From: DASSWG01 sp035705295 | GTDB taxonomy: Bacteria; Bacteroidota; Bacteroidia; Flavobacteriales; Flavobacteriaceae | DNA length: 17,193 nucleotides | Direction of reading: 5' to 3' | NCBI GenBank assembly: GCA_035705295.1 | Contig: DASSWG010000122.1 | Span: 1 to 17,193, forward strand | Shown here: positions 1-7,038 of the stretch, piece after piece | How the letters are laid out: each line of letters starts with the position of its first letter | How positions within the stretch are numbered: the first letter of the stretch is position 1 | Program-made: the position numbers and the translations under genes | The notes under the pieces: model-generated | Databases searched by the model: none | The model's input: the letters and a program-made list of their open reading frames with translations, nothing else | Told to the model about the DNA's origin: nothing

Positions 1-177
1 TCCATCGATTATTTGACCCGCTTGAACGAGCGTTATGAAGCTTGGATACAAGGGTACAACAAAGGAAATTTGCTCATTATCGATGTGGACAACAACAATT
101 TTGTGGAAAACCAGGAAGATTTGGGAGAGATCATCCACAAAATCGACCGGGAAATGAACGGATTGTTCACTCCATAA
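1..177 (+). CDS. Deoxynucleoside kinase, C-terminal part (5' truncated by window)
   Basis: The frame is open from base 1 and stops at TAA 175-177, giving the last 58 residues of a protein whose start lies outside the window. The fragment begins SIDYLTRLNERYEAWIQGY and contains GNLLIIDVDNNNFV, followed by a C-terminal helix ending NGLFTP. The pattern of an xYLxxLNERYExWI helix and then an LLIIDVD strand is typical of the C-terminal region of bacterial deoxynucleoside kinases (deoxyadenosine/deoxyguanosine kinase type), which phosphorylate salvaged deoxynucleosides using ATP. The P-loop and the DR(S) motif cannot be checked because the N-terminal part is missing. A salvage role would fit the nucleoside transporter and thymidylate synthase further right, but they are in different transcription units. 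No clear terminator follows the stop codon. Confidence 0.75.
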   Translation, partial: SIDYLTRLNERYEAWIQGYNKGNLLIIDVDNNNFVENQEDLGEIIHKIDREMNGLFTP

Positions 178-297
178 AACACGTAATGAACTTATTTTAA
201 ATCATTTACCATAAAATCACAGTTAAATCAAAAACACTTTTTTGTTCTAATTTTGTTAAAAGTGACAGAACTATTTATTCCCCTTTTGATTTCTTGC

Positions 298-305
298 TAT
301 ATTTG
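298..305 (+). promoter_or_regulatory. Candidate Bacteroidota -7 promoter element for the hydroxylase gene
   Basis: TATATTTG matches the TAnnTTTG consensus of the Bacteroidota housekeeping sigma factor and lies 21 bases before the ATG at 327. No convincing TTG -33 element is seen at the usual spacing, so this is only a match to the -7 half. Confidence 0.45.
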
Positions 306-326
306 ATTAGAAAAAAACAACCCTCA

Positions 327-989
327 ATGGAATCTACCAAACTGAAAAGACCCAAGCACAAAGGCTCTCCGAAGCTTTTTGACAACCCACTTCTCGAAAA
401 GCTAACACACACGCACATCTCATTTCCACTGATCATTTTCGGGGGAATCGCCGCTGCTTTGATCTATTATGGCATTTTTGAAAAAGGTTTTGAAACCCCA
501 ATGATGATCCTATTGTTTTTTGCAGGTTTGTTTTTTTTCACCTTTGTGGAATACGTGATGCACCGCTACTTGTACCACATTCCCGCAACAGGCGAACGCA
601 AAAAGAAAATATCCTACACCATGCACGGCGTGCACCACGATTACCCAAAAGACAAGTCGCGCTTGGCAATGCCACCAGTGCTCAGCTTGGTGATCGCCAC
701 CGTGTTGTTTATTTTGTACCGTGCGGTTTTGGGCGATTATGTGTTCGGATTTTTGGCTGGGTTTTTAATTGGTTATGCCGGATATTTGGGCATTCACTAT
801 TCCGTGCATGCTTTTAAAGTCCCCAACAATTTCCTGAAATTTTTATGGCACCACCACAGCATTCACCACTATCGTGAAGATGATCGCGCTTTTGGGGTTT
901 CTTCGCCACTTTGGGACTATGTTTTTGGAACCATGCCGCGGAAAACACCGGTTCAGCAACAACGGGAAATGACCAATACTTCAGCATAA
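327..989 (+). CDS. Membrane fatty-acid hydroxylase (FA2H/Scs7-like, sterol desaturase superfamily)
   Basis: A 220-residue di-iron membrane hydroxylase. I chose ATG 327 (MESTKLKRPK); the open frame extends to a TTG at 294, but that extension overlaps the candidate promoter. Histidine boxes are visible in order: HRYLYH at about 79-84, HGVHH at 100-104, HYSVH at 157-161 and HHHSIHH at 175-181, ending in a FGVSSPLWDYVFGT signature. Four hydrophobic segments (about 31-50, 58-76, 117-133, 137-156) form two helical hairpins. The box spacing and the final FGVSS-WD-VFGT motif resemble the C-terminal domain of fatty-acid 2-hydroxylases (FA2H/Scs7), which add a 2-OH to acyl chains of sphingolipids. The eukaryotic cytochrome b5 domain is absent, so another electron donor is needed. 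A role in hydroxylating acyl chains of flavobacterial sulfonolipids or ceramides is inference. A carotenoid hydroxylase is a less likely alternative. Confidence 0.8.
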   Translation: MESTKLKRPKHKGSPKLFDNPLLEKLTHTHISFPLIIFGGIAAALIYYGIFEKGFETPMMILLFFAGLFFFTFVEYVMHRYLYHIPATGERKKKISYTMHGVHHDYPKDKSRLAMPPVLSLVIATVLFILYRAVLGDYVFGFLAGFLIGYAGYLGIHYSVHAFKVPNNFLKFLWHHHSIHHYREDDRAFGVSSPLWDYVFGTMPRKTPVQQQREMTNTSA

Positions 990-1042
990 AAAACTTTATT
1001 GTGCAATGTAGTTGCTAACTTTGATCAAAAATTTACCACAAA

Positions 1043-1067
1043 AAAACCGCCCGTAAAAGGCGGTTTT
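1043..1067. terminator. Bidirectional terminator between hydroxylase and hppA
   Basis: CCGCC (1047-1051) pairs with GGCGG (1059-1063) around a 7-base loop, flanked by AAAA (1043-1046) and TTTT (1064-1067), giving a U-tract on either strand. It sits between two convergent genes (stops near 989 and 1100), as expected for a shared terminator. Confidence 0.8.
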
Positions 1068-1099
1068 ATATTTTGAAAAAACATCGTTTTCGTTTTTGT

Positions 1100-3364
1100 T
1101 TATTCCTTTTCCGCCGAAACCAACTCCAAGGTTTTCACCTCGGTTTTATTGTCGGAATGATCTTTTGAAAAGCTCACCGGTTCGGTCGGCACTACTACCT
1201 CCTCTTCTGGTTCGGAATGTCCGCCCAAAATCGGGGCGATTACCAAGGCCACCAAACAAGTCAACTTGATCAAAATGTTCATCGAAGGTCCGGAGGTATC
1301 TTTAAACGGATCACCAACCGTATCACCGGTAACAGCTGCTTTGTGCGCATCGCTTCCTTTATAGGTCATTTCACCGTCAATTTCCACACCAGCTTCGAAG
1401 GATTTTTTGGCATTGTCCCAAGCACCACCGGCATTGTTTTGAAAAATGGCCCACATCACTCCCGAAACGCAAACCCCGGCCATATATCCGCCAAGTGGTT
1501 CCGCACCAAACAACAGTCCGATAATTACCGGAAATACGATCGTCATCAAGCCGGGCAAAATCATTTCGCGCAAAGCTGCTTTGGTGGAAATATCCACACA
1601 TTTTGCATATTCCGGGGTGCCGGTACCTTCCATAATTCCGGGGATTTCCCGAAATTGTCGTCGCACTTCGTGCACCATTTCCATGGCCGCTTTCCCAACG
1701 GATTTCATTGCCAAAGCGGAAAAAACCACAGGAATCATTCCGCCGACGAACAACATTGCCAACACATCGGCTTTAAAAATATTGATCCCGTCAATTCCGG
1801 TAAACGTCACATAGGCCGCGAACAACGCCAAAGCGGTCAATGCTGCGGAAGCGATCGCAAAACCTTTTCCCACGGCAGCGGTCGTGTTCCCCACAGAATC
1901 CAAAATATCGGTACGTTCGCGCACTTCTTTTGGCAATTCGCTCATTTCGGCCACTCCGCCCGCATTGTCGGCAATGGGGCCGAACGCATCGATCGCCAAT
2001 TGCATTGCGGTGGTTGCCATCATCGCAGAAGCTGCCAATGCCACGCCATAAAACCCGGCCAGTTCATACGAACCGTAAATTGCAGCGGCAAAAAGCAAAA
2101 CGGAAAGGAAAGTGGATTTCATTCCCACCGCCAAACCGGCTATAATATTGGTCGCCGCACCGGTAGCACTATTTTTCACAATGTCCATAACCGGTTTTTT
2201 GCCCAAACTGGTGTAATGAGCGGTCACCACAGAAATCAAGGCACCTACCGCCAAACCGATCAAAGTGGAATAAAATACGTTCATCGAAGAAATTTCTTTC
2301 ATTCCTTCGCCAAAGAAATTCATTTGCATGGTTTCCGGCAACATCCAATCGATCAAGAAATAGCCGGCAATTGCGGTCAAAACGATGGCTACCCAATTCC
2401 CAAAATCCAAGGCAGCTTGTACTTTGCTTTCGCGCGCATCGTTAGAGTTGATCTTTACCAATAAAGTTCCAATTATGGAGGCAATAATTCCCGTTCCGGC
2501 AATAACAATTGGCAATAAAATCGGCCCCATATTGTTGAAAGCATCTTGAAACGGTGCATCAATTGACATATCACGGATCACATAATTTCCCAGCACCATT
2601 GCTGCTAAAACCGTGGCGACGTAGCTTCCAAAAAGGTCGGCGCCCATTCCGGCAACATCTCCCACGTTATCGCCCACGTTATCGGCAATCGTTGCCGGGT
2701 TCCGCGGATCGTCTTCCGGAATTCCAGCTTCCACTTTTCCTACCAAATCGGCACCGACATCGGCGGCTTTGGTATAAATTCCACCGCCTACACGGGCAAA
2801 AAGCGCAATGGATTCCGCTCCCAGTGAAAAACCAGCCAAGGTTTCCAGCACTACGGTCATATTTTGATAGAATGAACCTTCACCGTCGATGAATTGCCCC
2901 ACAAAGAAAAAGAACAACAAGCTAAGCCCAAGTACTGCCAAGCCGGCAACGCCCAGCCCCATCACGGTTCCGCCACCAAAAGAAACTTTTAAGGCTTGTG
3001 GTAAACTGGTTTTTGCGGCCTCCGCAGTTCGTGCGTTCGCTTCGGTGGCGATGCGCATTCCAATATTTCCCGCCAAAGCGGAAAAAACCGCACCGATCAC
3101 AAAGGCCGGAACGATCATCCAACTGGTGGTTTCCACGACCAAAGAAATAGAAAAAAGTGCAATGGACGCTAAAATCACAAAAACGAGCAACAAGCGGTAT
3201 TCCGCGTGCAGAAACGCAAGCGCACCTTGTTTGATACTTTTTGAAATGGATTGCATGCGCTCGCTTCCAGCGGCTTGTTTTTTTACCCACGCGGCTTTAC
3301 CAGCCATAAAAAGAAGCCCAAGAACGGCAAAGGCAACGGGCAGCCATATAATGTTCGATTCCAT
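1100..3364 (-). CDS. hppA: K+-dependent membrane-bound ion-translocating pyrophosphatase
   Basis: A 754-residue integral membrane pyrophosphatase that couples PPi hydrolysis to ion pumping across the inner membrane. The catalytic core is clear: DVGADLVGKVE (202-212), EDDPRNPATIADNVGDNVGD (217-236) and GMGADLF (239-245), with a second acidic set near the C-terminus (DNAKKSFE; GDTVGDPFKDTSGPS). GNTTAAVGKGF at 492-502 has Ala where K+-independent enzymes have Lys, so K+ dependence is predicted. Arg191 and Asp243 fall at the gate positions of the Thermotoga enzyme, but position 246, Glu in Na+-pumping types, is Gly here; a Glu appears at 184 in GAES of helix 5. This suggests an H+ pump with a relocated gate carboxylate, as I recall for flavobacterial enzymes, but the ion is not proven. 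The protein ends in an acidic, Lys-rich cytoplasmic-looking tail. It has its own promoter and follows ppa on the same strand. Confidence 0.95.
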   Translation of the reverse strand: MESNIIWLPVAFAVLGLLFMAGKAAWVKKQAAGSERMQSISKSIKQGALAFLHAEYRLLLVFVILASIALFSISLVVETTSWMIVPAFVIGAVFSALAGNIGMRIATEANARTAEAAKTSLPQALKVSFGGGTVMGLGVAGLAVLGLSLLFFFFVGQFIDGEGSFYQNMTVVLETLAGFSLGAESIALFARVGGGIYTKAADVGADLVGKVEAGIPEDDPRNPATIADNVGDNVGDVAGMGADLFGSYVATVLAAMVLGNYVIRDMSIDAPFQDAFNNMGPILLPIVIAGTGIIASIIGTLLVKINSNDARESKVQAALDFGNWVAIVLTAIAGYFLIDWMLPETMQMNFFGEGMKEISSMNVFYSTLIGLAVGALISVVTAHYTSLGKKPVMDIVKNSATGAATNIIAGLAVGMKSTFLSVLLFAAAIYGSYELAGFYGVALAASAMMATTAMQLAIDAFGPIADNAGGVAEMSELPKEVRERTDILDSVGNTTAAVGKGFAIASAALTALALFAAYVTFTGIDGINIFKADVLAMLFVGGMIPVVFSALAMKSVGKAAMEMVHEVRRQFREIPGIMEGTGTPEYAKCVDISTKAALREMILPGLMTIVFPVIIGLLFGAEPLGGYMAGVCVSGVMWAIFQNNAGGAWDNAKKSFEAGVEIDGEMTYKGSDAHKAAVTGDTVGDPFKDTSGPSMNILIKLTCLVALVIAPILGGHSEPEEEVVVPTEPVSFSKDHSDNKTEVKTLELVSAEKE

Positions 3365-3404
3365 ACTATTATAAAAATTGATTAGTGTTTGTTTTTTAAA
3401 GTTG

Positions 3405-3412
3405 CAAAAGTA
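3405..3412 (-). promoter_or_regulatory. Candidate -7 element for hppA
   Basis: On the minus strand this reads TACTTTTG, a full match to TAnnTTTG, about 40 bases upstream of the hppA ATG. A TTG lies 23 bases further upstream, slightly beyond usual spacing. Together with the ppa terminator just upstream, it implies that hppA is transcribed independently. Confidence 0.5.
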
Positions 3413-3496
3413 GCAAAAATCGAGCAGATTGAAAGCAAAGAATTTTTTACCAAAACCGTGATGCTAATCCAGCAAAAACAAAAAAATGAAACGCAC

Positions 3497-3525
3497 AAAA
3501 AAACCCAATGAAAAATTTCATTGGG
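3497..3525 (-). terminator. Rho-independent terminator of ppa
   Basis: CCCAATGAAA (3504-3513) and TTTCATTGGG (3516-3525) form a perfect 10-bp stem with a 2-base loop. On the minus strand the stem is followed by seven T (3503-3497). It lies about 25 bases past the ppa stop codon. Confidence 0.85.
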
Positions 3526-3549
3526 CAGCAAAGGATCGTTCAAAAAAAC

Positions 3550-4065
3550 TTATCCAATGCTCGCATTCTCTTTCGGAAAGTTGCTTTCTTTAAAACGCTT
3601 GGTGCATTGTTCTACAATATGTTCCGCTTCTTTTAAATTGCCCCATCCGCCGACGTCGACTTTTTTTTGTTCCAAATCTTTATAGACCTGGAAAAAATGT
3701 TCGATTTCCTTGATCAAATGCGGGTTCAGTTCCGACAAATCATTGACCTGATTGGAAATAGGGTCGCTCACCGGAACGCAAATCACTTTTTCGTCCGGGC
3801 CTTTTTCATCGGCCATGTGGAAAACGCCGATGGGTTTGACTTCCATCACGCAACCGGGAAAAGTAGGCTCGGTGACCAGCACCAAAACATCCAACGCATC
3901 GCCGTCCAGCGCCAAGGTTTCTGGGATGAACCCATAATCGGCCGGGTACATCATGGAAGAAAAAATCATTCGGTCGTAACGGATTTTTTTCAGTTTGAAA
4001 TCGTATTCGTATTTGTTACGGCTTCCTTTGGGGATTTCGATCAGTACATCAAATTTCATGGGCAT
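3550..4065 (-). CDS. ppa: Soluble inorganic pyrophosphatase, family I
   Basis: A cytoplasmic Mg2+-dependent enzyme of 171 residues that hydrolyses PPi to two phosphates (E. coli Ppa is 176). Visible motifs are EIPKGSRNKYEYD near the N-terminus (the Lys and Arg that bind phosphate), YPADYGFIPETLALDGDALDVLVL in the middle (metal-binding acidic DGDxxD) and KVICVPVSDP further on. The DGDALD motif has Ala where the classical signature has Pro or Glu; this looks like a lineage variant, since the three acidic residues are intact. Two starts are possible, ATG 4065 (MPMKFDV) or ATG 4059 (MKFDV); they cannot be distinguished because no clear ribosome site exists. It lies upstream of hppA on the same strand, placing both PPi-consuming enzymes together, with a strong terminator between them. 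Confidence 0.95.
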   Translation of the reverse strand: MPMKFDVLIEIPKGSRNKYEYDFKLKKIRYDRMIFSSMMYPADYGFIPETLALDGDALDVLVLVTEPTFPGCVMEVKPIGVFHMADEKGPDEKVICVPVSDPISNQVNDLSELNPHLIKEIEHFFQVYKDLEQKKVDVGGWGNLKEAEHIVEQCTKRFKESNFPKENASIG

Positions 4066-4099
4066 AACTTTCGTTTTTTAAAATATTTTTTTCGGGACG

Positions 4100-4107
4100 C
4101 AAATTTA
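4100..4107 (-). promoter_or_regulatory. Candidate -7 element for ppa
   Basis: On the minus strand it reads TAAATTTG, a full TAnnTTTG match, about 35 bases before the ppa start and after the stop of the DUF5686 gene. A TTG lies 15 bases upstream, shorter than typical spacing. Confidence 0.5.
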
Positions 4108-4134
4108 AGCAATACAAAGTCTCAAAACTATTTT

Positions 4135-6633
4135 TTAGAAACTAAATCCGAAAGAACCGGTCACACCAAAACTGCGCGCATCGGGCGTGTCGAAATAATT
4201 CCCTCGGAAATGGAAATCGATTCGAAAAATTTTGAAAATGTTGCCCACCCCAAAACTGTAGGACCAGTAAGGTTCTTCGCTCGGCGCGAACAACACCGGG
4301 TGCGAAGTGGAAGCGTTCAGCAATTGGCTTTCTTTTGAAATATCGCCCCAAACCCCACGAACGGCGACAATTTCGCGCAAGTTCCAATTACGAACGATCG
4401 GTATTCTTGAAAAAAGCCTTCCGCCAAAATTGTGTTCCAAATGCAAACTCACGTAGCTGTCGGTCACAAATTCGTAATAATTCAGCAACGGAAAAGCACC
4501 AAAGATTGAAAAATAGGTTTGGTTGCCAGGCACCACGCTCAACAATCCGAGCGGAACCGCGCCGAAGGTTTTCCCGGCTTCGAGGGTGGTGGTCAAATTT
4601 CCAAAACCGCCCAAAATCCACGGATGGCGGTAATAGAATTGGATTTTTTCATATTCAAAATCGCTGTCCAATAAATTTTTCAAACCCACGGAATAATCCA
4701 AAAACAAAACGGGGTATTCATCATCGTTGATGATCGAACGATCCACTCCGTAGCCACTGGTGATTTTTCCCGGGGAATAGGTCAAAATCGTGGAAATTTC
4801 GGCTTGTTCAATGGTGGAAGCGGTTTCGGTCCGGGTTTCGTCGGTGTAATAATCCAAGCTGAAACCGGGCGATGCCGGGGCCAAAGTGCGGTAGGAACCG
4901 CCCACACGAACCGTAAAATTTTTGAAAGGTTCCAATTGCAGCGCAACCGTGGACAAATTGATATTCGACAAGGTATTGTTGGCGCCAACGGTAATCAACG
5001 AAGAGGATGCCAAACTGCGTCCCAAAACGTCGGTGGTGTTGGTCAAACTGGCGCCGAGCTGTTCCACGTCACGCCGGTTTCCACCGGAAATCATCAAGCG
5101 CAATTCTCGATCCACCATCAATTTTCCCGCGATTCCGTATTTGAATTTATCGTCTTTGAAACCATAGGCCATATAACCTTCGATGCGCCAAAGGTCATTG
5201 TGACCAAAATAGGTTCGGCCACCGGCGCGCAAACGAACGCCCTCAACATCGTTGTAACCAAAAGTGGAAAAAATGGGACCGTAGTCCCAACCGTCAAATT
5301 CGATGTAGCCGGTCACCAAAATACTTCCGATATCGTACAAGCGTCGGAAAGCATCGACTGTTTGTAGGGTGTCAAGCATTTTGTACACTTGGCGTTCATC
5401 TTGGTTTAGCGGTTCCATTCGCCGCTTTTCCCAAAATTCATCTTCGCGGTGATAAATTTCGTACCGATACGGATCCGGGCGGTGTTGGTAAAATGATTTT
5501 GGCTTTTCGATGTTGAATTTATAATTGTCGTAAAGTGTGGTGCGTTTTCCGTAAATTCCACGTGCTTTTTCTTTTTCACTGAAGGAAAAATCAGTTAAGA
5601 AATAATCGCGGGTGATCAAAAAAACCGAATCGTTCAACACCTCGAATTCCTGTTCGATGTATATGTCGCGGATCCAGTTCACATTGGCGCTTTTGGTTGC
5701 TTGCAGGTTGATTTTTTTGATTGCCCACGTGGTGTCGTTCACCCAAAAATCGCCTTTGAAAGTGAGTTCGTTTTTTCGACGTGGATAATACACAATATTA
5801 TAGCACCATTTGTCGCCAATAAAAGCAGTGTCGGCCAACACATAATTGTACACATCGATCCCGGTGGTGGAAAGTGGGCTCACAAAACTTTTCTCGTAAA
5901 ATTTTATGTAATTATTATATACATCATATTCCTTGTAGAGTTGTTTTATATAATCGATCAGTGTTTTGTTGTCGTCAAAACCCGAACTTTTATTGCCGAT
6001 CAACACTTCTTTTTCTTCGTTTAAAATATTGTCCCCATAAACTTTGGAGTAGGCTTCGTTGATGAAAATCGGCAAATAGGTTTTTCCGGTTACGCGACTG
6101 GTGTCCATTTCATCAAAAATAAACTCCATTCCATTGAAAATACGGTTATCGATAAACGCACTATCGATGGTATTGATGTCGAATTCCAATTTTTCATATT
6201 TGTCATATTGGTATTGGTCGAATTGATCTACCCCGTTTTCGCGCCGATTTTCCCATATTTTGCGCAGAATATCGATCGCCGGGTTGTTTTTTTTGGAAGT
6301 TTTCCCTTGGTAAATCACTACTTGCCCGAGCGATGCGGCTTCTTGTTTCAGCACGATTCGTAAATTGGTGGAATACGAGCCTTTTAACGGAACCGTTTTG
6401 GTTTTGTAACCGATATAGGAAACCGTCAGCGAATCATACTTGTTTTCCGATTCCAAATAAAAACTGCCGTCGTCGTTGGTGATGGTCCCTTCGGAAGAAT
6501 TCGGGAAAATCACATTTGCAAAAGGAACACCATTGCCCGTCTCGTCCACCACAATTCCACCGACCCTGGTTTGTGCCGAAACGGAAACAACCGCAAGGAA
6601 GAAGAGAAAAACAATGGAAATTTTTATTTTCAT
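4135..6633 (-). CDS. DUF5686 outer-membrane beta-barrel protein with N-terminal carboxypeptidase-regulatory-like domain
   Basis: An 832-residue protein from ATG 6633 (MKIKISIVFLFFLAVVSVSA, then Q). An upstream in-frame TTG at 6642 is rejected because it falls next to a terminator T-run. The first 21 or so residues form a signal peptide. The next 75 or so (TRVGGIVVDETGNGVPFANV... DSLTVSYIGYKTKTV) form a CarboxypepD_reg-like beta-sandwich, common at the N-terminus of Bacteroidota SusC-type and related barrels. The rest matches the DUF5686 pattern: an alpha/beta region with many Tyr and Asp, then alternating strands from about residue 430, ending GSFGFSF with the terminal Phe used by outer-membrane barrel assembly. 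No TonB plug or TonB box is recognised. Its substrate and role are unknown. No obvious terminator lies between it and ppa, so some read-through into ppa is possible. Confidence 0.85.
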   Translation of the reverse strand: MKIKISIVFLFFLAVVSVSAQTRVGGIVVDETGNGVPFANVIFPNSSEGTITNDDGSFYLESENKYDSLTVSYIGYKTKTVPLKGSYSTNLRIVLKQEAASLGQVVIYQGKTSKKNNPAIDILRKIWENRRENGVDQFDQYQYDKYEKLEFDINTIDSAFIDNRIFNGMEFIFDEMDTSRVTGKTYLPIFINEAYSKVYGDNILNEEKEVLIGNKSSGFDDNKTLIDYIKQLYKEYDVYNNYIKFYEKSFVSPLSTTGIDVYNYVLADTAFIGDKWCYNIVYYPRRKNELTFKGDFWVNDTTWAIKKINLQATKSANVNWIRDIYIEQEFEVLNDSVFLITRDYFLTDFSFSEKEKARGIYGKRTTLYDNYKFNIEKPKSFYQHRPDPYRYEIYHREDEFWEKRRMEPLNQDERQVYKMLDTLQTVDAFRRLYDIGSILVTGYIEFDGWDYGPIFSTFGYNDVEGVRLRAGGRTYFGHNDLWRIEGYMAYGFKDDKFKYGIAGKLMVDRELRLMISGGNRRDVEQLGASLTNTTDVLGRSLASSSLITVGANNTLSNINLSTVALQLEPFKNFTVRVGGSYRTLAPASPGFSLDYYTDETRTETASTIEQAEISTILTYSPGKITSGYGVDRSIINDDEYPVLFLDYSVGLKNLLDSDFEYEKIQFYYRHPWILGGFGNLTTTLEAGKTFGAVPLGLLSVVPGNQTYFSIFGAFPLLNYYEFVTDSYVSLHLEHNFGGRLFSRIPIVRNWNLREIVAVRGVWGDISKESQLLNASTSHPVLFAPSEEPYWSYSFGVGNIFKIFRIDFHFRGNYFDTPDARSFGVTGSFGFSF

Positions 6634-6640
6634 AATGAGC

Positions 6641-6673
6641 AAAAAAAAGCTCCGTTCAAGAAAAACGGAGCTT
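6641..6673 (-). terminator. Terminator-like hairpin immediately before the DUF5686 start codon
   Basis: AAGCTCCGTT (6647-6656) and AACGGAGCTT (6664-6673) form a 10-bp stem with a 7-base loop. On the minus strand it is followed by eight T ending at 6641, only seven bases from the ATG at 6633. It lies just past the displaced pdhB tail, so it may once have been the pdhB terminator. Confidence 0.8.
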
Positions 6674-6681
6674 CAAATATA
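6674..6681 (-). promoter_or_regulatory. Candidate -7 element for the DUF5686 gene, abutting the hairpin
   Basis: On the minus strand it reads TATATTTG, matching TAnnTTTG. Transcription would start about seven bases downstream, inside the first arm of the hairpin at 6647-6673, so transcripts from here would lack an intact terminator stem while read-through from upstream would be stopped. No good -33 element is visible. Confidence 0.4.
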
Positions 6682-6692
6682 GGTGGATAATT

Positions 6693-6791
6693 TTATTTGT
6701 ACAGCACTTTTTTCACGGCTTTAACAACATCGTCGCTGTTCGGCAACCATTCTTTCAGCAAAACGGGTGAATAGGGCGCGGGCTATTGATC
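6693..6791 (-). pseudogene. Displaced duplicate of the pdhB 3' end (remnant)
   Basis: Positions 6693-6783 align without gaps to 7436-7526, the last 91 bases of the intact pdhB, offset by 743 bases. Read on the minus strand the remnant encodes PAPYSPVLLKEWLPNSDDVV, then KAVKKVLYK and a TAA stop; only one residue differs from the intact protein (Asp for Lys). The inner 49 bases (6735-6783) are identical. The outer 42 carry 10 base differences affecting nine codons, eight of them synonymous if the stop codon is counted. Past 6783 homology seems to resume after a 10-base deletion (tattgatc at 6784-6791 equals 7537-7544). It has no start and cannot encode a working protein. Confidence 0.9.
6735..6783. 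repeat. 49-bp perfect direct repeat, left copy
   Basis: Identical to 7478-7526 within pdhB. The pair brackets the first toxin-antitoxin module and the terminal 42 bases of the intact pdhB, in the manner of left and right junctions of an inserted segment. Confidence 0.9.
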
Positions 6792-6795
6792 AAAT

Positions 6796-6817
6796 TTTAG
6801 TACCTTAGCATACTAAA
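6796..6817 (+). promoter_or_regulatory. Likely operator/promoter of the first toxin-antitoxin operon
   Basis: TTTAGTA (6796-6802) and TACTAAA (6811-6817) are perfect 7-bp inverted arms separated by eight bases. They overlap TACCTTAG (6801-6808), one mismatch from the TAnnTTTG -7 element, and lie about 12 bases upstream of the antitoxin ATG. Palindromes over the promoter are typical of antitoxin autoregulation. Confidence 0.55.
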
Positions 6818-6828
6818 CAAACAAGCTT

Positions 6829-7038
6829 ATGTCCGTTACCGAAATAATTTCGCGTCAAGTGCAGCTTCTTCCAAAAAGCATGCAAGGGGAAGTTTTGGAT
6901 TTCATAGAGTTTTTGTTGAACAAAAAAAAACGTGCCACCACTTTACGAACCAAAAGAAAACCAGGGTTGGCAAAAGGCTTGGTTGAAATGCGAAAAGATT
7001 TCGATGAACCCTTAGATGACTTTAAAGAATATATGTAA
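6829..7038 (+). CDS. Antitoxin, DUF2281/VapB-like
   Basis: A 69-residue acidic/basic mixed protein beginning MSVTEIISRQVQLLPKSMQG. The pattern of LLPKSMQGEVLDFIEFLLNKK (positions 14-34) is characteristic of DUF2281-type antitoxins, which partner PIN-domain toxins: a DNA-binding or dimerising N-terminal part and a flexible C-terminal tail that wraps the toxin. Here the tail (PGLAKGLVEMRKDFDEPLDDFKEYM) is acidic near its end. Its stop TAA (7036-7038) overlaps the toxin ATG by one base (TAATG), so the two are translationally coupled. A palindrome over its promoter suggests autorepression. It lies between two copies of the pdhB 3' end and is transcribed toward intact pdhB, which is on the other strand. 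Confidence 0.85.
   Translation: MSVTEIISRQVQLLPKSMQGEVLDFIEFLLNKKKRATTLRTKRKPGLAKGLVEMRKDFDEPLDDFKEYM

Noticed and set aside
235..264. CACTTTT/AAAAGTG stem in the spacer after the deoxynucleoside kinase gene
   Set aside because: A 16-base loop, an A/T-rich stem and no T-run make chance likely.
1217..2464. Long plus-strand open frame (415 codons) opposite hppA
   Set aside because: It is antisense to a clear membrane pyrophosphatase, is rich in His, Gln and Arg from reversed coding, and shows no family motif. The same applies to the shorter plus-strand frames over hppA.
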